Shown: in pieces, positions 59,269-64,000 of the stretch
Position numbering within the stretch: the stretch's first letter is position 1
Layout: the number at the start of each line of letters is the position of its first letter
Assembly (NCBI RefSeq): GCF_003143555.1
Contig: NZ_CP029347.1
Coordinates: 2,728,001-2,792,000 of the forward strand
Origin: Saliniradius amylolyticus
GTDB taxonomy: Bacteria > Pseudomonadota > Gammaproteobacteria > Enterobacterales > Alteromonadaceae
Direction: 5' to 3'
DNA length: 64,000 nucleotides
Translations under genes and position numbers: made by a program
The notes under the pieces: model-generated
Told to the model about the DNA's origin: nothing
What the model saw: the letters and a program-made list of their open reading frames with translations, nothing else
The model's database searches: none

Positions 59269-60243
59269 TTATTGGCTTGTCTCTGCTTCGAAGTTAGCTT
59301 CGGCGGTTTCCTCTGCTGTAATGGTCACCGTTTGGCTGGTAAGGAACTCAAAGCCGTCTTCGGCATTTTCATCACTCTCAGGCTCGTCCAACTGAGCCTG
59401 ACAGGTGAAAGCCACTGTGTAATCACCGGCAGGGACAAAACCCACTTCGTAGTTATAACTTTGACCTTCTTCATCGAAGCTGACTTCGGCCGTTGTAAAG
59501 GGACTCACTTCCTCAGCATCGGCGGGCTCATCGGCATCGTCGCCTAAAACAGACAGGGCCAGGTCAGCCCCTTCATACAGATACACCACATTGCCCAGCA
59601 TAGGGTCGTCTTTGTTGGAGCAGGAGTCGTCCAGAATTAGGGCCTCAGCCACTGTGCCTTCCAGTGCGCCAACACTGTCATTACCAACCAAGCGAACACC
59701 GCGTGGCTTGAGTTTAATATGATCGAAGTTATTGCCTGGTTTCACCAATGACTTACGCAAGTCAAACTCCACAGTAAAAGCTGCAGTGACACCGGCCTGA
59801 GCCTCGAAACCATCCAGCTTTAACTCATTGCTGGGGACTTGCAGTGGAAAGGTTCCCTGATCCATAACAATATAGGAATCACTGGTGACCTGGAGTCGTA
59901 ACTGACCATAAGTACCGGCGGGGATTTCTTCCTCTGAAACAATAGTTTCGAAACTTTGACCTTGTAGGGTCAGCAGATCGATCATCCTTGGATCGCCGTT
60001 GTCATCGGTCACATCAAACTCAATGGGGTCGCCATCGGCATCTTCGCCAGGCACCAACTCCACACCATCAAAATACACAACAACCTCGCTGGCATTATCA
60101 ACAGGGGCGTCGGAGACTCCCAACGAAAAGGTGGCGGTATCAGGCTGCGGTTCAGTTCCTCCACTGGAGTCATCAACACTATCGGAGCCGCCACCACAGG
60201 CAACAAGCAGACCAGTCAAACCGACCAAAACTAATTTTTTCAT
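59269..60243 (-). CDS. DUF4382 family acidic lipoprotein
   Basis: 324 residues from the ATG at 60243 (AGAGGT upstream). An upstream in-frame extension lacks a ribosome site. The lipobox is LVAC (Cys16), followed by a Gly, Ser, Asp and Glu-rich linker. The DUF4382 domain is visible as TFSLGVSDAPVDNASEVVVY, GTYGQLRLQV and FDLRKSLVKP. The second half is a beta-sandwich-like region (NYEVGFVPAGDYTVAFTCQA). The protein is very acidic. The family occurs in surface or periplasmic lipoproteins of marine gammaproteobacteria and its function is unknown. Confidence 0.85.
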   Translation of the reverse strand: MKKLVLVGLTGLLVACGGGSDSVDDSSGGTEPQPDTATFSLGVSDAPVDNASEVVVYFDGVELVPGEDADGDPIEFDVTDDNGDPRMIDLLTLQGQSFETIVSEEEIPAGTYGQLRLQVTSDSYIVMDQGTFPLQVPSNELKLDGFEAQAGVTAAFTVEFDLRKSLVKPGNNFDHIKLKPRGVRLVGNDSVGALEGTVAEALILDDSCSNKDDPMLGNVVYLYEGADLALSVLGDDADEPADAEEVSPFTTAEVSFDEEGQSYNYEVGFVPAGDYTVAFTCQAQLDEPESDENAEDGFEFLTSQTVTITAEETAEANFEAETSQ

Positions 60244-60459
60244 AATTACCTCTATGTCGTAATGTGTTGTCAGCCTCCGTGCTAACAAAATCAGTGCCAA
60301 TAAGTATAGCTTCCGCTGAAAGCCTGATGGTTATGGGCGTCCAAGCCCTATTATGATTCCGGATACTGGCTCACTTGCATCCAATCTGTCGCTGAATACC
60401 GACAGAGCGATAGAGCAAAGTTCCGTTTATTATCTTAACACACCCCCTTTATATGCATT

Positions 60460-60478
60460 GATAATCATTCTCATTATC
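60460..60478. promoter_or_regulatory. Fur box upstream of the siderophore receptor
   Basis: The sequence GATAATCATTCTCATTATC matches the 19-bp Fur consensus (GATAATGATAATCATTATC) closely and is palindromic at the ends. It lies 46 bp before the receptor start, so iron repression is expected. Confidence 0.85.
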
Positions 60479-60523
60479 AGTAGTATCCGCATTTTATTTA
60501 CTCCCATTCGTTAAAGGAACAAT

Positions 60524-62677
60524 ATGAATCATTATCGACTCTCTGTGATCGGTGCCGCCGTCATCACTACCCTTTTACCCGCTACCGTGATGGCCGCCGA
60601 AGCCGACTGGGACAACGTAGAGCGCTTGACCGTTGAAGGCACACAACAGGATTCATACTTGTCGGAATCCAGCTCTGTGGCCAGCAAGATGGACTTGTCC
60701 ATTCTGGAAACACCACAATCCATTACCGTCTTCAGTCGGGAACAGATGGATGACTTTGCCCTTAATGACTTAAACCAGGTACTCGAAAACACCAACGCCA
60801 TCAATGTGGAGCAGGTGGAAACCGACCGCACCTATTTCACCGCCCGCGGCTTCAAGATCAATAACTTCCAGTTGGACGGTCTGGGCCTGCCGCTGATCAA
60901 CGATAACGCCCATGGCTCTATCGACACTGCGCTGTATGAGCGGGTTGAGATCGTCCGCGGCGCCAATGGACTAATGACGGGCGTGGGTAATCCATCGGCC
61001 ACCATCAATCTGGTGCGAAAGAAGCCCAACGATAAGCTGTACGCTAATGTGACCGGCACTCTGGGCTCATGGGATAAAAACCGCATTCAGGCCGATGTGT
61101 CTGCCCCTTTGGCTGACAACATTCGTGGTAGAGCTGTACTGATGAAAGAGGACAAAGCGTCCTATTTGAATCGCTATAAGACGGATAAGACTCTGGCCTA
61201 TGCGGTCATGGATTTTGCTTTATCAGGCGACAGCCTGCTAACCGTCGGTCACAGCGAGAGCCGTAACGACGCCGATGGCAACCTTTGGGGCGCACTCACC
61301 TTGTATTATGGTAACGGCACCCCCACCAACTTCGACGCTTCTACGAATACCGCCGCCAAATGGTCTTACTGGAATGTGGATGAAAGTCGCAGCTTTGTCG
61401 ATTTCAGTCAGCAGCTCGGCGAAGACTGGGTCTTGCGCGCCGCCTATAACCGGGTAAGAACAGATGAAGACTCAGAGCTGTTTTATACCTATTTGGCTGA
61501 TCCGGCTGTGGGCCTTAATCCAGAAACCGGCCTGGGCCTGATAGGCTATGGCAGTGAATACGACCTGGATGATAAGCAGGATATGCTGGACATCTACATC
61601 AGTGGCCAGTTTGACGCTTTTGGCCGCCAGCACGACCTGGTCGTAGGTGCAAACTGGGCAAGGCTGGATTACGCCGATACATCCCTATACGACTTCACCA
61701 CAGGCCATGGCTTTCCAGTCATGCCGGCCATGGAAAACTGGGATGGCGACACTCCTTACCCCACTTTTTCGGACGGTCTGACAGGCAGTGACATCGACAA
61801 TAACCAAAGAGCCCTCTACGCCTCGGCACGTTTTAACCTGGCCGATCGTTTGTATCTCTTAACGGGTGCGCGCCTGAACCAATGGGAGACCTCCGGCACT
61901 TCATATGGTGAGGATGAATACCGCGACGACAGCGAAGTAATCCCTTACTTTGGCCTGACCTACGGTATCACCGAAGATATCACTACCTACGCAAGCTACA
62001 CCGAAACCTTTGTGTCTCAAACCGAGCGTGATCGCAACTTGGAGTTGTTAGCGCCATTAACCGGCAAGAGCAAAGAGGTCGGTGTTAAAGCCAATGTATT
62101 TAATGGCCGTGCCTTAGTGAGCCTGGCTTACTTCGATGTCGAACAAGCGAATCTGGCCGTCAGCGATGGTGAAGTAGTCAACCCGGACACTGGTGTGCCT
62201 GAGCAAGTGTACAAAGGTTCAAAAGGCATTAATAGCCAGGGATTTGAGTTCGAGCTGGCCGGCGAGATTACCCAGGGCCTGCAAGCCTCCATCGGTTATA
62301 CCCAGTTCGATATCGACGGTGACGAGGTGGTCGAGGCCTATACCCCGGAGAAAACCCTGGATATGGCGTTAAGCTATCGAGTGCCCCAGCTGGAGGCCTT
62401 GAAATTTGGCGTCAGCGCTCAGTGGCAGGATGATATCTACCGCGAGCAAGGGACGGTATCGGCGGCATACCCGAATGCGGACGAGGCTATTATCACCCGC
62501 CAGGATGCCTATAACCTGGTGAACCTGATGGCCAGTTACGATATTAATGAATCGCTGACCCTCAGCGCCAATGCCAACAATATCACCGACGAGAAATACC
62601 TGAACAGTCTTTATTGGGCTCAGGGGTACTATGGCGCGCCGCGTCACTACTCGGTATCACTGAGCTGGACGCTTTAA
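60524..62677 (+). CDS. TonB-dependent siderophore receptor (FhuE/FpvA-like)
   Basis: Outer-membrane ferric-siderophore receptor of 717 residues with a signal peptide ending near VMAAEA. The plug motifs ETPQSITVFSREQMDDFALND and TARGFKINNFQLDGLG, then GANGLMTGVGNPSATINLVRK are typical of the hydroxamate/pyoverdine-type group. It ends HYSVSLSWTL, with a barrel terminus close to the usual aromatic. It has a Fur box upstream and a PepSY membrane protein gene directly downstream. The siderophore itself is unknown. Confidence 0.93.
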   Translation: MNHYRLSVIGAAVITTLLPATVMAAEADWDNVERLTVEGTQQDSYLSESSSVASKMDLSILETPQSITVFSREQMDDFALNDLNQVLENTNAINVEQVETDRTYFTARGFKINNFQLDGLGLPLINDNAHGSIDTALYERVEIVRGANGLMTGVGNPSATINLVRKKPNDKLYANVTGTLGSWDKNRIQADVSAPLADNIRGRAVLMKEDKASYLNRYKTDKTLAYAVMDFALSGDSLLTVGHSESRNDADGNLWGALTLYYGNGTPTNFDASTNTAAKWSYWNVDESRSFVDFSQQLGEDWVLRAAYNRVRTDEDSELFYTYLADPAVGLNPETGLGLIGYGSEYDLDDKQDMLDIYISGQFDAFGRQHDLVVGANWARLDYADTSLYDFTTGHGFPVMPAMENWDGDTPYPTFSDGLTGSDIDNNQRALYASARFNLADRLYLLTGARLNQWETSGTSYGEDEYRDDSEVIPYFGLTYGITEDITTYASYTETFVSQTERDRNLELLAPLTGKSKEVGVKANVFNGRALVSLAYFDVEQANLAVSDGEVVNPDTGVPEQVYKGSKGINSQGFEFELAGEITQGLQASIGYTQFDIDGDEVVEAYTPEKTLDMALSYRVPQLEALKFGVSAQWQDDIYREQGTVSAAYPNADEAIITRQDAYNLVNLMASYDINESLTLSANANNITDEKYLNSLYWAQGYYGAPRHYSVSLSWTL

Positions 62678-62703
62678 CAACGTCTGCTCTAAATCAGGAT
62701 GAA

Positions 62704-62730
62704 TCGGGCGCGGCCTGACACCGCGCCCGA
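62704..62730 (+). other. GC-rich 10-bp intercistronic hairpin
   Basis: TCGGGCGCGG, loop CCTGACA and CCGCGCCCGA form a perfect stem between the receptor and PepSY genes, 26 bp after the receptor stop. There is no T-tract, so it is unlikely to be a full terminator. It could stabilise the receptor mRNA or reduce read-through. Confidence 0.6.
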
Positions 62731-62749
62731 TAAAAGACCGGAATTCACT

Positions 62750-63898
62750 ATGCGCAAGCAACTCTTTAAACTGCACGGCTGGCTGGGGCTGATCTCCCTG
62801 CTGCCCTTTTTACTCATCTGCCTGACCGGCAGCCTGTTGGTGTTTAAGCAGGAACTCGACGGCCTGCTTATGCCCGAAGTGGCCGAAATCACTCCCGGCC
62901 AGAAACGACTGGACTACAACGTCTTAATTGAGCGTATTAACCTGCAACTGACCGATTATGAGCTCGGTAGCTGGGAGGTGTTCAACAATAGCACGGAGGC
63001 CGACCGACTCTATGTGATCAAGCAGGGCACCGATATCTGGCACAAGGCTCATTTAAATCCATACACCGGCGAGTTACTCAGTGAGCCTACTGCAGGCGGG
63101 CACTACCTAACCGACTGGCTGCTGGATCTGCATTACACCCTGCTACTCAACGACATCGACGGTCTGGACGAGCACCTGGGGCTGCTTATTACCAGTACCT
63201 TTGCCATTTTCCTGATCTTCTTAGGTATCTCGGGACTCATCATTTATCGCAAATTCTGGAAGCGACTGTTCACCCTGCGCTGGAACCAGCGTCTGTTAGT
63301 GGTGTTTAGTGATCTGCATAAAATGGTGGGCACCCTCGCCTCGCCCATTTTACTGATTCTTGGCATTACTGGCGGCTATTACACCATCAGCATGTACGTG
63401 CATGAGACACTGGAGCATGCCGACGGGGCCGAGCACCATAAAATCACCGAGCGGCTGTATAACGATCAGCTCGATTTTCAGCAGCTTTTTACCCAGGCCG
63501 ACCAATACATTGAGGGTTTTGAGCTCACCTATATCGTGATGCCCTTCGAGCCTGACTTACCCATCACCCTCTATGGTCGTGTGCCCAGCGGCAATCCGCT
63601 GTTGAGTAACTATGCCAGTGTGATTAACTTTGACGGAACAACCGGTGACCATCAGCTCAGCTACGACATCCGCCAGCAAGGCATTGGCGCCAAAATCATC
63701 GACAGTTTCCGCCGTCTGCACTTTGGCACCTTTGCTGGCATAACCAGTAAGCTCATCTGGTGTGTAATGGGGCTGGCACCTTTGCTACTGGGCGGCACCG
63801 GCACCTACTTGTGGTTTAAACGACGCCAGAAGCGTCACGGGCGCCGGCGTCAGCGCCGCACTGGGTCTGCATTTCGGCAAAAGTCTGTTTCACAATAG
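62750..63898 (+). CDS. PepSY-associated TM domain protein (ferrisiderophore-reductase-like)
   Basis: 382 residues from the ATG at 62750. It has four to five membrane helices (around 12-34, 140-165, 190-215 and 335-360) and PepSY-like periplasmic regions (VNQLGSWEVFNNS-like LGSWEVFNNSTEADRLYV, YTGELL). Such proteins often follow siderophore receptors and are thought to reduce ferric-siderophore in the periplasm or inner membrane. Conserved helix histidines (KLHGWLG, DLHYTLLL, DLHKMVG, LHFGTFAG) may bind haem. The C-terminus is Arg-rich (KRRQKRHGRRRQRR). Confidence 0.9.
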   Translation: MRKQLFKLHGWLGLISLLPFLLICLTGSLLVFKQELDGLLMPEVAEITPGQKRLDYNVLIERINLQLTDYELGSWEVFNNSTEADRLYVIKQGTDIWHKAHLNPYTGELLSEPTAGGHYLTDWLLDLHYTLLLNDIDGLDEHLGLLITSTFAIFLIFLGISGLIIYRKFWKRLFTLRWNQRLLVVFSDLHKMVGTLASPILLILGITGGYYTISMYVHETLEHADGAEHHKITERLYNDQLDFQQLFTQADQYIEGFELTYIVMPFEPDLPITLYGRVPSGNPLLSNYASVINFDGTTGDHQLSYDIRQQGIGAKIIDSFRRLHFGTFAGITSKLIWCVMGLAPLLLGGTGTYLWFKRRQKRHGRRRQRRTGSAFRQKSVSQ

Positions 63899-64000
63899 GT
63901 AAAAAGCTATCTGCCGGTTGGCTGGATCCCGGCAGATAAGCGGCGCTGAGGGATTTGGCTATTCCGGCTGGCCCTAAGGGGCGGGACACCAGAAGTTGAT
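63816..64000 (-). CDS. Possible C-terminal end of a LysR-type regulator (partial)
   Basis: The minus strand from the right edge stays open for 61 codons to a TAA at 63816, overlapping the PepSY gene end by about 80 bp. The translation reads LLVSRPLGPAGIAKSLSAAY, then LPGSSQPADSFLPIVKQTFA. This pattern resembles the last helix region of LysR effector domains. Only the tail is visible, so identity is uncertain. An inverted repeat TATCTGCCGG / CCGGCAGATA (about 63909-63938) lies inside it and could instead be a hairpin. Confidence 0.35.
   Translation of the reverse strand, partial: QLLVSRPLGPAGIAKSLSAAYLPGSSQPADSFLPIVKQTFAEMQTQCGADAGARDASGVV

Overview
The window looks like a chromosomal segment of a marine Alteromonadales-type gammaproteobacterium. 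The signs are divergent mdh/argR, a second EF-G of the FusA2 type, many TonB-dependent receptors, an NaChBac-type sodium channel, and sugar modules (TRAP plus KduI/KduD, a vSGLT-like symporter) common in that order. I cannot name the genus. I see no rRNA or tRNA genes, insertion sequences, prophage or CRISPR array.

Region 1 (1-26267) is one polysaccharide-utilisation locus. From left to right it holds a TonB-dependent receptor (cut by the window edge), a GH88 unsaturated glucuronyl hydrolase, a TRAP transporter (DctMQP), KduI and KduD, GalK-GalT-GalE with a vSGLT-like Na+/sugar symporter, an exported GH2 beta-galactosidase, an exported GH105 hydrolase, a secreted PL8 lyase with two C-terminal DNRLRE domains, a DUF2264 and a DUF4861 protein, KdgK, and a FadR-type GntR regulator. 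The logic is: the PL8 lyase cuts a uronate-containing polymer, the receptor imports oligomers, periplasmic GH88, GH105 and GH2 release unsaturated uronate and galactose, TRAP and SSS transporters carry these inward, and KduI/KduD/KdgK and the Leloir enzymes catabolise them. The last step of the uronate path (Eda) is not in the window. Six copies of an operator-like motif around GTCTTCATA precede the transcription units of this locus, including the gntR/kdgK divergent promoter, and probably define the GntR regulon.

Region 2 (26268-43247) is mostly core and accessory single genes: fusA2, a Gln-rich exported protein, an aldo/keto reductase, mdh, argR, an Oar-like TonB receptor, an unrecognised membrane pair (a membrane-anchored PhnD-like binding protein and a two-TM protein with a cytoplasmic domain), udk-nupC-2OG oxygenase, a DyP-type peroxidase and gamma-glutamyltransferase.

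Region 3 (43248-64000) has a secreted GH13 alpha-amylase, a PsiE-like protein, amtB/glnK with a sigma-54-like promoter, pldA, an M28 peptidase broken at a G7 tract, a TPR lipoprotein, an MsbA-like ABC exporter, dbpA, a voltage-gated Na+ channel, an amino-acid-type binding protein, pyrC, a lipocalin, a DUF4382 lipoprotein, and a Fur-box-controlled siderophore receptor with a PepSY membrane protein. The window ends in what may be the C-terminus of a LysR regulator.

Four intergenic regions (about 21733-21840, 30657-30829, 45964-46180, 58951-59215) carry members of one mosaic repeat family with covarying hairpins and tandem 44- or 48-bp units. Each lies directly behind the rho-independent terminator of a minus-strand gene.
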